A stretch of 64,000 bases of DNA, from assembly GCA_964408805.1 (NCBI GenBank), contig CAYPAV010000014.1, forward strand, positions 54,185-118,184, written 5' to 3'. Positions 35,493 to 44,499 of the stretch are shown in pieces (positions within the stretch are counted from its first letter, which is position 1; every line of letters begins with the position of its first letter). The position numbers were made by a program, and so were the translations under genes. The notes beneath the pieces are model-generated. The model ran no database searches. It saw only the letters and a list, made by a program, of their open reading frames with translations, and had not been told where the DNA came from. Origin of the DNA: CAYPAV01 sp964408805 (lineage in GTDB: Bacteria; Pseudomonadota; Alphaproteobacteria; UBA8366).

Positions 35493-36338
35493 ATGCCGAA
35501 CGTATTGAGCGAGGAACAGATCGAACGCTACCGGCGCGACAATTATCTATCGCCGTTCGCCTTGCTCACCCCGGCCGAGACGGCGGCGTATCGCGCCGAA
35601 CTCGAGGCCTATGAGCGGGAGGCGGGCGGGGCGCCGCTCGAGCCCTGGCAATATCGGAAGCTCCATGTCCGCGAGCCTTGGTGCGCGGAGCTGATCCGCA
35701 TCCCTCGTGTCCTGGATGCGGTCGAGGATTTGATCGGGCCCGATATCCTGGCCTTCAACGCGACCTTCTTCATCAAGGAGCCCGGCTCCGACCAGATCAC
35801 CGCCTGGCATCAGGATTCGACCTATTTTGGATTGCGGCCCTACGAGCACGTCACCGCCTGGATCGCCTTGTCCGAGGCCTCGGAGACCTCGGGCTGCATG
35901 GAGTTCGTGCCCGGCAGCTCGGCCTGGGATCAGCTTCATCATGCGCCGCAAACGGTGCCCGGCAGCGTCAATCACGGCGGCCAGACCATCGTCGAGCCTT
36001 TCGACGAGAGTCAAGTCCTGGCGGCGCCGCTCGCGGCCGGCGAGTTCTCGTTCCATCACACCCTGGTTGTGCATCGATCGGCCCCCAACCGAGCCGACGA
36101 CCGGCGGATCGGTTTTGGTATCAGCTACATTCCAACACGGGTCGAACATCTCGGATCCTATCCGATGGGCGCGACCTTGGTCCGGGGCGAGGACACCTAC
36201 GGCAATTTCGAGTTGGAGCCCGATCCCCGAACCCATGACACCACCGCCAATGTGCGCCACCACGAAGCGGCTTACCGCCGTTATCGCGAGGGCTACGACG
36301 AACAGGTCATCGAGCACCGGGCGGCGCACAAGGGTTAG
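35493..36338 (+). CDS. Phytanoyl-CoA dioxygenase family protein (Fe(II)/2-oxoglutarate oxygenase)
   Basis: 281 residues from ATG 35493, which follows a GAGGAG site. The metal-binding HxD is seen in AWHQDSTYFGL (about 117-127), the distal His in FHHTLVVHRSAPN, and an Arg for 2-oxoglutarate close behind. Length matches PhyH-type hydroxylases of small molecules. It sits between an MFS transporter and two oxidoreductases on the same strand, consistent with a short oxidative degradation or modification route. Substrate unknown. Confidence 0.87.
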   Translation: MPNVLSEEQIERYRRDNYLSPFALLTPAETAAYRAELEAYEREAGGAPLEPWQYRKLHVREPWCAELIRIPRVLDAVEDLIGPDILAFNATFFIKEPGSDQITAWHQDSTYFGLRPYEHVTAWIALSEASETSGCMEFVPGSSAWDQLHHAPQTVPGSVNHGGQTIVEPFDESQVLAAPLAAGEFSFHHTLVVHRSAPNRADDRRIGFGISYIPTRVEHLGSYPMGATLVRGEDTYGNFELEPDPRTHDTTANVRHHEAAYRRYREGYDEQVIEHRAAHKG

Positions 36339-36376
36339 GTGACTAGCGAAACTCGATTAATCGAACGGGGAGTGTA

Positions 36377-37135
36377 ATGGAGCGACTCAAGGACAAGGTG
36401 GCCCTGGTCACCGGTGCGGCCGGCGGAATCGGGGGTGCGATCGCGGCCCGATTCGCCTTGGAAGGGGCGGCGGTGGTGATCGCCGATCTGAATATCGAGG
36501 GCGCCGAGGCGACGGCAGAGGCGATCCGCGGCGACGGCGGCCGGGCGATCGCCCAGGCGACCGACGTGACCGATCCGGGTGCCGCCGAGGCGGCGGTCGG
36601 CCGCGCGGTCGCGGAATATGGCGCTCTCCATATCCTGGTCAACGATGCCGCCTATTTCACGACGCCGGCGACGATCGAGGATATCCCGATCGACGAGTGG
36701 CGTCGTTCGATCGACGTCAACCTGACCGGCCCCTTCCTGATGAGCCGTGTCGCGGTTCCCGCCATCCGGAACGCCGGCGGCGGGTCGATCATTCACATCG
36801 CCTCGCAATTGGGGAGCGTCGGCAAGCCGCTCCGGAGCGATTACTGTTCCGCGAAAGGGGCCTTGATCCAGCTCGCCCGATCGATGGCGATCGATTATGC
36901 GGCGGACAACATCCGGGTCAACACGCTCTCGCCGGGTCCCATCGGCACGCCCCGCATCTTCGAGCGATTCGGCAGCGAGGAAGCCGCGCAGCGGGACTCG
37001 GGGACCCTGACCCTGATGCAGCGTCTCGGCCGGCCCGAGGAGATCGCGACCGCGGCCGCCTTCCTGGCCTCCGACGACGCGTCCTTCATGACCGGCGACG
37101 ATCTGCTGGTCGACGGCGGTTACAACGCGATCTGA
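36377..37135 (+). CDS. Short-chain dehydrogenase/reductase
   Basis: 252 residues, classical SDR. The cofactor motif TGAAGGIGGAIA starts near residue 13, Asp in IADLNIEG suggests NAD preference, the catalytic Ser lies in HIASQLGSV and the active YxxxK is YCSAKG. The usual NNAG is changed to NDAA. The C-terminal LVDGGYN is standard. It follows the PhyH gene by 38 bases; a 12-base palindrome (TCGATTAATCGA) lies in that gap. Confidence 0.88.
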   Translation: MERLKDKVALVTGAAGGIGGAIAARFALEGAAVVIADLNIEGAEATAEAIRGDGGRAIAQATDVTDPGAAEAAVGRAVAEYGALHILVNDAAYFTTPATIEDIPIDEWRRSIDVNLTGPFLMSRVAVPAIRNAGGGSIIHIASQLGSVGKPLRSDYCSAKGALIQLARSMAIDYAADNIRVNTLSPGPIGTPRIFERFGSEEAAQRDSGTLTLMQRLGRPEEIATAAAFLASDDASFMTGDDLLVDGGYNAI

Positions 37136-37172
37136 CCGCCCTCCATTGTCGAGCCCGATGGGAGACAGTGCG

Positions 37173-38207
37173 ATGACCGACGACAATAGACAGATTCTGC
37201 TCAAGAGCCGTCCGGACGGCCCGCCGACACCGGGCAATTTCGAGCTCGTCGCAACGCCTCGGCCCGAACCCGGCCGCGGCGAGTTTCTGGCGCGGACGAT
37301 CTATCTCTCGCTCGATCCCTATATGCGCGGACGCATGAACGCGGAAAAGACCTATGCCGATCCGGTGCCCGTCGGCGGCGTCATGGAAGGCGGGACGGTC
37401 AGCGTGGTCGAGGCCTCCAATCACGCCGACTATGGGGTGGGCGATATCGTCGTCGGTCGGACCGGCTGGCAGGAATATGGTGTCTCCGACGGAGCCGGCA
37501 TACGAAAGGTCGAGCCCAGCCTGGCGCCCATCTCGACCGCGGTCGGGGTCCTCGGCATGCCCGGACTGACCGCTTATACGGGCCTCCTCAATATCGGCCG
37601 GCCGAAGGAGGGGGAGACCCTGGTGGTCGCCGCGGCCTCGGGCGCCGTCGGCAGTGCCGTGGGGCAGATCGCCAAGATCAAGGGCTGCCGGACGGTCGGC
37701 GTCGCGGGCGGGCCGGAGAAATGCGCCTTTGTTGTAAACGAACTCGGTTTCGATGCCTGCATCGATCACCGGGCCGACGATTTCGACGCCCAACTCGCCG
37801 CCGCCTGCCCCGACGGCATCGATATCTATTTCGAAAATGTCGGCGGCAAGGTTCTCGAAGGGGTGATCCCGCTGGTCAATTTCTGGGCACGGATGCCGGT
37901 CTGCGGCTTGATCGCCCAGTACAACTTGGCGGACCTGCCGCAGGGAACGAACCGATTGCCTCAATTGATGCGCGCCGTCCTGACCTACCGCCTCCATATC
38001 GAGGGCTTCATCGTCCGCGATTTCGCCGACCAGCAGGACGACTTCCTGCGCGATATGGGGGCCTGGGTTCGCGACGGCCAGGTGAAATACCGCGAGCACC
38101 GGGTCGCGGGGCTGGAGAATGCCCCGGAAGCCCTGATCTCGCTCCTCGGCGGCGGCAATTTCGGCAAGGCGCTGGTTGAGGTATCGGCTGATCCGACGAT
38201 GGGCTGA
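37173..38207 (+). CDS. NADP-dependent oxidoreductase, zinc-independent MDR (2-alkenal reductase/CurA-like)
   Basis: 344 residues from ATG 37173 (GGGAGA upstream; earlier TTG and ATG starts are possible). Family signatures are LSLDPYMRGRMN near residue 45, LGMPGLTAYTGLLNIG, the cofactor loop AASGAVGSAVGQIAKIKG and YFENVGGKVLEGV. Such enzymes reduce activated carbon-carbon double bonds with NADPH and lack structural zinc. It is last in the MFS-PhyH-SDR-MDR run. Confidence 0.87.
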   Translation: MTDDNRQILLKSRPDGPPTPGNFELVATPRPEPGRGEFLARTIYLSLDPYMRGRMNAEKTYADPVPVGGVMEGGTVSVVEASNHADYGVGDIVVGRTGWQEYGVSDGAGIRKVEPSLAPISTAVGVLGMPGLTAYTGLLNIGRPKEGETLVVAAASGAVGSAVGQIAKIKGCRTVGVAGGPEKCAFVVNELGFDACIDHRADDFDAQLAAACPDGIDIYFENVGGKVLEGVIPLVNFWARMPVCGLIAQYNLADLPQGTNRLPQLMRAVLTYRLHIEGFIVRDFADQQDDFLRDMGAWVRDGQVKYREHRVAGLENAPEALISLLGGGNFGKALVEVSADPTMG

Positions 38208-38212
38208 CGAAC

Positions 38213-38917
38213 CTATCCGAACGTCGGTATATAAGCCTGCAGCAACCGGTATCCGTTGCGGCAGACAGCCGAGAGGTTGGCCTCGAAATCGACCTCCGCA
38301 CTTTCCCCCGCACCGTCGGAGATGCCGCGGATGATGACGAAGGGGACGCTGCTCATGTCGCAGGTATAGCCGAGGGCGGCCCCCTCCATCTCGGTCGCGA
38401 AGGCGCCGAATTCCCGCTGCAGCCATTTCAGGGTCTCCGAATCCTTCACGAACCGGTCGCCGGAGACGACGGTGCCGATCATCAAATTCGGAGTCTCGTC
38501 GGTGCCGTCGAAGGCCTTGTCGAAGGCGTCGGCGGCCGCCTGCACCATGTCCGGGTCCGACTGGATCATCCGGTCGGTGTCGGGGAGTTCGCCGTGTCGC
38601 CGGCCAAACGCGGTGAGATCGACGTCGAACTGAATGAGATGGCTGGCGATTACCATGTCGCCGACACTGAGATTTGGCAGCAGCCCGCCGGCGACGCCGC
38701 TGAAAACGACCCGGTCCGGCTTGTAGAGGTCAATCAACATCTGTGCGCAAATGGCCGCATTTACCTTGCCGACGCCGCATTTCGCGAGCACCAGATCGAC
38801 GCCTCGATAGGCCCCTTCCACGACGTTGATGCCTGCATGCCGAGCCTCGCGCTCGATCGTCAAGTCGGCCTTGAGAAGTGCGACTTCCTCGTCGAGCGCG
38901 CCGATGATCGCGAGCAT
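38213..38917 (-). CDS. mtnN: 5'-methylthioadenosine/S-adenosylhomocysteine nucleosidase
   Basis: 234 residues, normal length. The N-terminal IIGALDEEVALLKA contains the conserved Glu, the ribose-binding segment reads ATEMEGAALGYTC and the catalytic Asp is in IRGISDGAGE. The enzyme cleaves MTA and SAH to adenine and thioribose sugars. It is convergent with the MDR gene (5 bases apart). MTA salvage genes are not seen nearby. Confidence 0.88.
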   Translation of the reverse strand: MLAIIGALDEEVALLKADLTIEREARHAGINVVEGAYRGVDLVLAKCGVGKVNAAICAQMLIDLYKPDRVVFSGVAGGLLPNLSVGDMVIASHLIQFDVDLTAFGRRHGELPDTDRMIQSDPDMVQAAADAFDKAFDGTDETPNLMIGTVVSGDRFVKDSETLKWLQREFGAFATEMEGAALGYTCDMSSVPFVIIRGISDGAGESAEVDFEANLSAVCRNGYRLLQAYIPTFG

Positions 38918-38982
38918 GGATCTCCCCCGTGTGGATCGAAACCGATGGTCAACGTTTTAACGACGGAAGCTATAACAATCCG

Positions 38983-40119
38983 TTAAGGCGCGGCCGAGAT
39001 TTCCACACTGCCCATTCGGTCGAGTGTTTCGACGGTGCCGCGGATCAATTCATCCATGATTTCTTGCGCGGGCTTTTCCTCGTTCAGCATGCCCGCAATC
39101 TGACCCGCCGGGTTGGCGTGAAGGTCATAGCGACCGGCGGCCGCCACGGAATGGTTGAAATCGTCGATCAGGACGCGCTGGAACGGCATCGGCAGGGCGT
39201 CGAGTTCGCTCCCGCGCCAGGCCTGGATCATTTCACCGACGAACATGCGGGACGGCTTGCCGGAGAAGTATCGCTCGGGCTCGAAATCCTGGCTCCGTCC
39301 GGCGATGATCTGCTGTTTGTTGGCCTCGTAGGTCTTGCCTTCCTCGGCAATCAGAAATGCGGTGCCGATCCATGCACCGATGGCGCCCAGGGCGAGCGCC
39401 GCGGCGATCCCGCGCCCGTCGGCGATGCCGCCCGCCGCCACCACGGGAACAGGCGCCACCGCGTCGACCACCTGCGGAATTAGGGGGAAATTCGCGATCT
39501 TGCCGGTGTGGCCGCCCGCCTCATGGCCTTGTGCCACGATGATGTCGCAACCTGCGTCGACTTGACGCTGGGCGTGCCGCACGGAGCCTACGATGCCGAT
39601 CACGACCATGTCGCGTTCGCGTGCCATCGGCGTCACCCAGGACGGATCGCCGAGGCCGGCCGCGAAGACCTGGACGTCCTCCTCCATCACGACCTCGACC
39701 TGTTCGCGGGTCTGGTCGACCGAGACCACGGTCTCGCCCTCGACCTTGACCTCGGGGATTTCGTGTTTCTCCAGCATGGCCCGCATGAAGGCATAGTGTT
39801 TCGGGTGTTCGCGCTCCAACTGCGCCCGAAGGGCCGAGCGCGAGGGGGCGGCGTCCTGGGCCAGGCTGACCGGCAGCAAGAGATCGACGCCGATCGGCTT
39901 GTCGGTCAGTTCCCGCGTCTCGCGGATGCGGAGACGAATGGTTTCGGGTTCCAGCCCCGCCCCGCCGATGACGCCGAGACCGCCGGCATTGGAGACCGCG
40001 GCCACCAGCTCGGGCGGCGTGGCCTTCCCCATCGAGCCCATGCCCGCCTGGATGATCGGGTATTCGATATTCAGAATATCGCAGAGCTTGGTGCGAAGGG
40101 TGGGCGCAGGCTGGCTCAT
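38983..40119 (-). CDS. NAD(P)H-dependent flavin oxidoreductase / nitronate monooxygenase family
   Basis: 378 residues, a TIM barrel binding FMN. The N-terminal IEYPIIQAGMGSMGKATPP, the catalytic-His segment AQGHEAGGHTG and the phosphate-binding AAGGIADGRGIAAALALGA are clear. It could oxidise nitronates or act as an enoyl reductase-like enzyme. Its start overlaps the end of the RidA-family gene by 4 bases, so the two are translationally coupled. Confidence 0.85.
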   Translation of the reverse strand: MSQPAPTLRTKLCDILNIEYPIIQAGMGSMGKATPPELVAAVSNAGGLGVIGGAGLEPETIRLRIRETRELTDKPIGVDLLLPVSLAQDAAPSRSALRAQLEREHPKHYAFMRAMLEKHEIPEVKVEGETVVSVDQTREQVEVVMEEDVQVFAAGLGDPSWVTPMARERDMVVIGIVGSVRHAQRQVDAGCDIIVAQGHEAGGHTGKIANFPLIPQVVDAVAPVPVVAAGGIADGRGIAAALALGAIGAWIGTAFLIAEEGKTYEANKQQIIAGRSQDFEPERYFSGKPSRMFVGEMIQAWRGSELDALPMPFQRVLIDDFNHSVAAAGRYDLHANPAGQIAGMLNEEKPAQEIMDELIRGTVETLDRMGSVEISAAP

Positions 40120-40556
40120 TTCTCGGGTATCCTCGCGACCGCCTCGATTTCGATCAATGCCTCGGGACGCAAAAGTCCCGCGACGATCACCCCGGTGGCG
40201 GCGGGGAAGGGGTCCTTGAAGTATTTCCGGCGGACATCGGCTGTCTCGCGGTAGCCTTCCGTCGTGGTGACGAAATCCCGCGTCTGGACGACGTCTTCGT
40301 AGCCGCAGCCGGCGGCGGCCAGAATCTTGCCCATCTGCGCAAGAATGTAATCCGTCTGTCCGGCGATGTCGCCTGGATGCACCGTCTTGCCGTCGTCGCC
40401 GCTTGCGGTCATGCCGGAAATGAAGAGCCAGCCGTCGCGTTCGATTCCCGGTGCGAAGGTGAATTTCGCGAAGTGCGGCCAGCCCGGATCGATTTTCTTG
40501 TTGATGATCGCCTCCCTTGGATGCCTTTCAAAAAAGGTGACGCGCGAGGCGTCCAC
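40116..40556 (-). CDS. RidA family protein lacking the imine-deaminase arginine
   Basis: 146 residues with the YjgF/RidA fold: FISGMTASGDDG, the segment QTDYILAQMGKILAAAG and the C-terminal ALIEIEAVARIP. The arginine essential for 2-aminoacrylate deamination (PxRxxxxV in RidA) is not present; the site reads FPAATGVIV. It is therefore unlikely to be a classical RidA and belongs with Rid subfamilies of other function. It is coupled by a 4-base overlap to the nitronate monooxygenase-type gene. Confidence 0.82.
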   Translation of the reverse strand: MDASRVTFFERHPREAIINKKIDPGWPHFAKFTFAPGIERDGWLFISGMTASGDDGKTVHPGDIAGQTDYILAQMGKILAAAGCGYEDVVQTRDFVTTTEGYRETADVRRKYFKDPFPAATGVIVAGLLRPEALIEIEAVARIPEK

Positions 40557-40578
40557 GGCAAGGCCGAAGGGCCGGTTG

Positions 40579-41292
40579 TTATTGGGTTTGCGAGGCCGCG
40601 GTCAGACAGCTGATTGCGGCCACGCGGGTTCGCGTTTTCTCGACATAATCGCGGAGCGACGGGCCTTTTAGTATCTTGCCGGTGGGCGATCGTACGTGGG
40701 AGCCGCGTTTGAGCGAGCTCTCCATCTTTTTCAACTGACGTGTCCATTTGTCGAGATAACCCGACCAATCGCCCTGATGGTGGATCGAGACGTAAAGGGC
40801 GATTTTCTGATGATCGGACGTCGACCACCACTCGACCTTTGGGATCGTCGGACATCCGGCGCGTTTAACCCATTCGAAGCCGGATGTGGGTCTGGCCGGA
40901 ACGGTCGCGCCCGGGGTCGTCGCGATCTTCGGCGTGTCCGTTTCCGATGGAATCAACTTGGCCGGCCCCGTCTCGAGCGAGCCGGGGGTCGGCATCGGCT
41001 GGCTTCTGGGTCCGGGGGTGCTGCGCGCGGCACCCGTCGATCCGGTTGCCGCCTGCGGCGGCGCCGTGGTGGTATCGGGGGTCGATGGCGGGCCTTGGTA
41101 GAACCATGCCGCGCCGCTTGCAACAACCACCAGGATCGCTGCGGCCCAGGGAAGAAGTCGCCGGCGGCCGGGCGCGCCGGTGGTCGCGAAGATGATGTCG
41201 ATCTGCTCCTGTAGCAAAATCTTCAGGAATTCGATGTTGAAGATTTCATCGTCGACGATCAGGACCTTGTGGGCTTTTCGTTCGGGCGGCAT
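40579..41292 (-). CDS. Chimeric protein: receiver N-terminal fragment joined to membrane-anchored unknown domain
   Basis: 237 residues. Residues 8-40 are an unmistakable receiver-domain beginning (KVLIVDDEIFNIEFLKILL) that stops after the second strand, before any phosphoacceptor Asp. The chain continues at about residue 42 with a basic patch, a membrane segment (LLPWAAAILVVVASGAAWFY), a Pro/Thr-rich linker and a C-terminal region (about 140-237) with two Cys that I do not recognise. The receiver fragment cannot fold as a receiver. The gene looks like a deletion joint between a response regulator and a membrane protein gene. The original protein may have begun at the basic patch. Confidence 0.5.
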   Translation of the reverse strand: MPPERKAHKVLIVDDEIFNIEFLKILLQEQIDIIFATTGAPGRRRLLPWAAAILVVVASGAAWFYQGPPSTPDTTTAPPQAATGSTGAARSTPGPRSQPMPTPGSLETGPAKLIPSETDTPKIATTPGATVPARPTSGFEWVKRAGCPTIPKVEWWSTSDHQKIALYVSIHHQGDWSGYLDKWTRQLKKMESSLKRGSHVRSPTGKILKGPSLRDYVEKTRTRVAAISCLTAASQTQ

Positions 41293-41381
41293 GCGCCATC
41301 AATCCTTTGTCTGTCGTTCGACTTGCACATTCATTCCCGACAAGAATAGAGGATATCCGATCAAATAATAAAGGTATCTCG

Positions 41382-42908
41382 TTACGCTTTATCCTCGACA
41401 TAGTCGCCGCTCTTCAATAGGCGCCGCAGCAGCTTGCCGACCGGCGATTTTGGGATGTCGGCGACGAAAATATAATCCCGCGGTCGTTTGAAATTGGCGA
41501 GGTCGGAGGCCTGGCAATGGGCGTCGAGCGCCGCCGCTGTCGCGCCGCCGTTCCGCTTGACGAAGGCGGTGACCTTTTGACCCCAGCGTTCATCGGGGAG
41601 GCCGACCACTGCCACCTCGGCCACCGCATCATGGAGCGACAGAACGCTTTCGATCTCGGCTGGCGAGACATTCTCGCCGCCGGTGATGATCATGTCGTCG
41701 ACGCGGCCCGTGACGAAGACATCGCCCTCATCGTCGCGGTAGCCCGTATCGCCGGTGAAGTACCAGCCCTCGCGGAGCGATTTTTCGTCCGCGTCCGGGC
41801 GGCGCCAATAGCCCGTAAATGCCTCGTCATTGCCGAGGCGGGCGATGATCTCTCCTTCCTCGCCGTCGTCCGCCAGGTCGTCCGGTCCGGCGGCGCCCAG
41901 ACGCGCGATCCGGATCTGCTGGTTCAAGCCCGCCTTGCCGGCCGAGCCCGGCTTGGCCACGGCGTCGGGACAGACGGTGAAGGTATAGATTTCGGAGGAG
42001 CCGTAATGATTAACGAACAGGTCGGGTTCGAAGGCATCGTTGGCCCGGAACAGAAGATCGTCGGTCATCGCCGCCCCGGCGAAGCCGAGTTTGCTGACGC
42101 TTTGGACCCGGGCGGACGTGAAGCCCGCCGTCTCCAGGACACTGTGGAAGAGGGTGGGGACGAGATAGAGATTGCTCACCCGTTCCCGCTCGATTAGGGA
42201 CAAGGCCTGCTCCGGTTCGAAAGCGGGAAGGCAGACGAAAGCGCCGTCAAGAAGCGCCATCGCCAAAAGCGAACGCACGCCCATGGTGTGATAGAGCGGC
42301 ATGACGCCGAGAGTGCATTCGCGCTCGGCATATTGGTTCTGGGCGATATGGGCGAGGGCGGCGGCGCGTTCCATCCGGTGGGTTCGCGGCACACCCTTTG
42401 GTCGCCCCGTGGTGCCGGACGTATAGAACATGAGCGAGAGGTCGTCGGCCGCGGCCCGCGGGATCGGATCCGCGGGCGCCTCGTCGAGCAAGGTTTCGAA
42501 AATTGCCGTGCCGCCCGCCGCTCCGCCTACCGAGATGCGCGGCAGGTCGCGGGCCCGCGCCGACCCCGCCGCGGCATCCGATGTCACCGGCTCGAACACC
42601 AGGGCCGAGGCCTCGGCGTTCTCGAGATAGAAATCGAGCTCGCCCGCCTTCGCCCGCCAATTGACCGGCGTGATCACCAGCCCCGCCAGCTGGCAGGCCC
42701 AGTGCAGGCTCGCCATCTCGCGGCGGTTCTGTAAGGCGACGACGATCCGCTCCCCCTTGGCGAGGCCGAGCCCGTCGAGGCCGGCGACAAGACGAAGCAC
42801 CTCGTCCCGCCAGGCCTCGAAATCGAGGCGGATGTCGCCGTCGACGAGGGCGCGCGCCGTTGGGCTGCGTTCGGCCGAGGCCAGGAATGTCGTCCCCAAA
42901 TCCTGCAT
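41382..42908 (-). CDS. AMP-dependent acyl-CoA synthetase/ligase (class I adenylate-forming)
   Basis: 508 residues from ATG 42908; ATG 42956 is an alternative that would overlap the divergent gene. Motifs in order: phosphate loop MFYTSGTTGRPKGVPRTH (about 168-185), NHYGSSEIYT, the hinge GWYFTGDTGYRDDEGDVFV, VTGRVDDMIITGGENVSP and the catalytic C-terminal Lys in SPVGKLLRR. It activates a carboxylic acid as acyl-CoA and could feed the nearby acyl-CoA dehydrogenases. Substrate not predictable. Confidence 0.87.
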   Translation of the reverse strand: MQDLGTTFLASAERSPTARALVDGDIRLDFEAWRDEVLRLVAGLDGLGLAKGERIVVALQNRREMASLHWACQLAGLVITPVNWRAKAGELDFYLENAEASALVFEPVTSDAAAGSARARDLPRISVGGAAGGTAIFETLLDEAPADPIPRAAADDLSLMFYTSGTTGRPKGVPRTHRMERAAALAHIAQNQYAERECTLGVMPLYHTMGVRSLLAMALLDGAFVCLPAFEPEQALSLIERERVSNLYLVPTLFHSVLETAGFTSARVQSVSKLGFAGAAMTDDLLFRANDAFEPDLFVNHYGSSEIYTFTVCPDAVAKPGSAGKAGLNQQIRIARLGAAGPDDLADDGEEGEIIARLGNDEAFTGYWRRPDADEKSLREGWYFTGDTGYRDDEGDVFVTGRVDDMIITGGENVSPAEIESVLSLHDAVAEVAVVGLPDERWGQKVTAFVKRNGGATAAALDAHCQASDLANFKRPRDYIFVADIPKSPVGKLLRRLLKSGDYVEDKA

Positions 42909-42969
42909 GGGCGTCGTTATATAGCGTCCCTCCGGTTTACGGAATAGGCCCCCCATGCGAGGATCGGGG

Positions 42970-43470
42970 ATGAGCCAGGAAATGCCCTTGCGGAGAAAGA
43001 TTCCGCGCGCCGCCCATACTTTCGTCGTCCTCGCCGGCGCTGTATGCGGCACATTGATTGCCGGGCCGGCGTCGACTCAGGTCAGCGTTCTCAACTGCAA
43101 GCCATATGTGCATGGTGAGTTGCGCAAGAACAGCGCGACCTTCTTTTGCACCGAGAAAAAGCACGCCACCGACTACCTCGATATTCTCGACGGCCGCCGG
43201 CTCGAATCCATCGATTCGGAGGAGGCGGGGCGGCGGATCGCGAAACTTCGCAACAAGTCGGACTGCTACTACATCGCCGTTACGCACAAGTCGCGGATCA
43301 CGCTCCGCCAGGGAACCGAGCCCTCCGAATATTGCAAGGATCTCGGCTTCGGCGCCACCCGCTGGCCAAGCCTGGTCGAGGCCGAACTGACCGGCGACGG
43401 TGCCACCATCTGGGTCATTACCAACGCGATCGTTCCGCCGCCGCCGGGACCCCGCGTGAAACGGAACTAA
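42970..43470 (+). CDS. Secreted small protein of unknown function
   Basis: 166 residues from ATG 42970, with AGGATCGGGG upstream. An N-terminal signal sequence (basic LRRKIPR, then hydrophobic FVVLAGAVCGTLIAG) is followed by a mature domain with Cys in LNCKPYV, FFCTEKK, SDCYYIAV and EYCKDL, which could make two disulfides. Two of these sit in a pattern of alternating charged residues; I do not recognise the family. It overlaps the upstream region of the divergent acyl-CoA ligase gene. A terminator-like hairpin follows. Confidence 0.6.
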   Translation: MSQEMPLRRKIPRAAHTFVVLAGAVCGTLIAGPASTQVSVLNCKPYVHGELRKNSATFFCTEKKHATDYLDILDGRRLESIDSEEAGRRIAKLRNKSDCYYIAVTHKSRITLRQGTEPSEYCKDLGFGATRWPSLVEAELTGDGATIWVITNAIVPPPPGPRVKRN

Positions 43471-43475
43471 CAGGT

Positions 43476-43500
43476 CCGCCGGTCCCGGCGGCTTATCTTT
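43476..43500 (+). terminator. Hairpin after the secreted-protein gene, probable terminator
   Basis: CCGCCGG and CCGGCGG form a 7-bp perfect stem just after the stop at 43470, followed by CTTATCTTT. The T-run is interrupted, so termination strength is uncertain. Confidence 0.4.
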
Positions 43501-43517
43501 CCAAGACAACAGCGACA

Positions 43518-43525
43518 TTCCGCAA
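43518..43525. repeat. Left 8-bp target-site duplication of the IS1595 element
   Basis: TTCCGCAA here is repeated exactly at 45505-45512, immediately outside the right inverted repeat. Eight bases is the duplication length expected for the IS1595 family. Confidence 0.85.
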
Positions 43526-43549
43526 GGCGTTTATATACTTGACATAGCA
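43526..43549. repeat. Left terminal inverted repeat of the IS1595 element
   Basis: Begins GGCGTTTATATACTTGACAT and matches the reverse complement of 45481-45504 at 22 of 24 positions. It contains the -35 element of the inward transposase promoter. Confidence 0.88.
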
Positions 43550-43567
43550 TAACCCAATAACTACATT
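43539..43567 (+). promoter_or_regulatory. Predicted transposase promoter starting in the left inverted repeat
   Basis: TTGACA at 43539-43544 lies exactly 17 bases before TACATT at 43562-43567. The transposase ATG at 43588 has AAGGAG 7 bases upstream. Confidence 0.6.
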
Positions 43568-43587
43568 GGGAGTCAAGGAGTTATACC

Positions 43588-44499
43588 ATGAACATAGATT
43601 TAACCAACCCCATCTTCACCGACGCAAACAAAGCGCGCGAATACCTAGAATCCGTGCGTTGGCCTGCCGGTCCTTATTGCCCCCATTGCGGCGAAACAGA
43701 GAACGTCCGCCAGCTAAAGGGTAAGTCGCACCGCAAGGGCCTGCATCAGTGCAATTCATGCCGTGGTGCCTTCACCGTCACAGTTGGTACGCTCTATGAG
43801 CGTTCCAAGGTGCCGTTGAACAAATGGCTATTGGCTACTCACCTTCTGTCTGCCTCGAAGAAAGGCATCAGTTCCCATCAGCTTCACCGCATGTTGGGCG
43901 TTACCTACAAAACGGCGTGGTTCATGACGCACCGCATCCGTGAAGCCATGCGCGAAGACTTACCCAAAGGCGGCTTCGGGAGCGGCGACGGAACCGTCGA
44001 AGTCGATGAAACTTTCATCGGCAATATAAAGGGCAAACCTACGAGACGCGGGTATCAGCACAAGTACAAAATCCTATCGCTCGTGGATCGTGAGACTGGC
44101 AAGGCCCGCTCGGTCGTTGTGGACAAACTCAACACACATACCGTCCGCCCGATCCTTCGCACAAACGTCGCCCGCGAAGCCAAGCTGATGACTGACGAGG
44201 CACATCACTACAAACTCGTGGGCCGCGACTATGCCGGCCATGGTGTCGTGCGTCACAGCGTCGGTGAGTACGGGCGTGGCCCCATCCACACCAACACCAT
44301 CGAGGGCTTTTTCAGCATCTTCAAAAGAGGCATGCGCGGTATCTACCAACACTGCGGCGAAAAGCACCTCCACCGCTACACGGCGGAATTCGATTTCCGC
44401 TATTCAAACCGCGAGATCACCGACGCAGAACGCGCCGTCATCGCCCTCAAGGGCATCGAAGGCAAGCGCCTGACATATCGGCGGCCTGATATCGGGTAA
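43588..44499 (+). CDS. IS1595-family (ISXO2-like) DDE transposase
   Basis: 303 residues. An N-terminal zinc ribbon (CPHCG at about 32-36, CNSC at about 57-60) is followed by a helical region and the catalytic core. Acidic residues lie in VEVDETFIGNIKG and LMTDEAHHY, and the C-terminal motif is IHTNTIEGFFSIFKRG. Length and motifs fit an intact enzyme; no stop or frameshift is seen. It is the first gene of the element and is driven from the left inverted repeat. Confidence 0.92.
   Translation: MNIDLTNPIFTDANKAREYLESVRWPAGPYCPHCGETENVRQLKGKSHRKGLHQCNSCRGAFTVTVGTLYERSKVPLNKWLLATHLLSASKKGISSHQLHRMLGVTYKTAWFMTHRIREAMREDLPKGGFGSGDGTVEVDETFIGNIKGKPTRRGYQHKYKILSLVDRETGKARSVVVDKLNTHTVRPILRTNVAREAKLMTDEAHHYKLVGRDYAGHGVVRHSVGEYGRGPIHTNTIEGFFSIFKRGMRGIYQHCGEKHLHRYTAEFDFRYSNREITDAERAVIALKGIEGKRLTYRRPDIG

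Noticed and set aside
36353..36364. 12-base palindrome TCGATTAATCGA before the SDR gene
   Set aside because: Short, single, and within a 38-base gap of a co-directional run; no regulator is linked.
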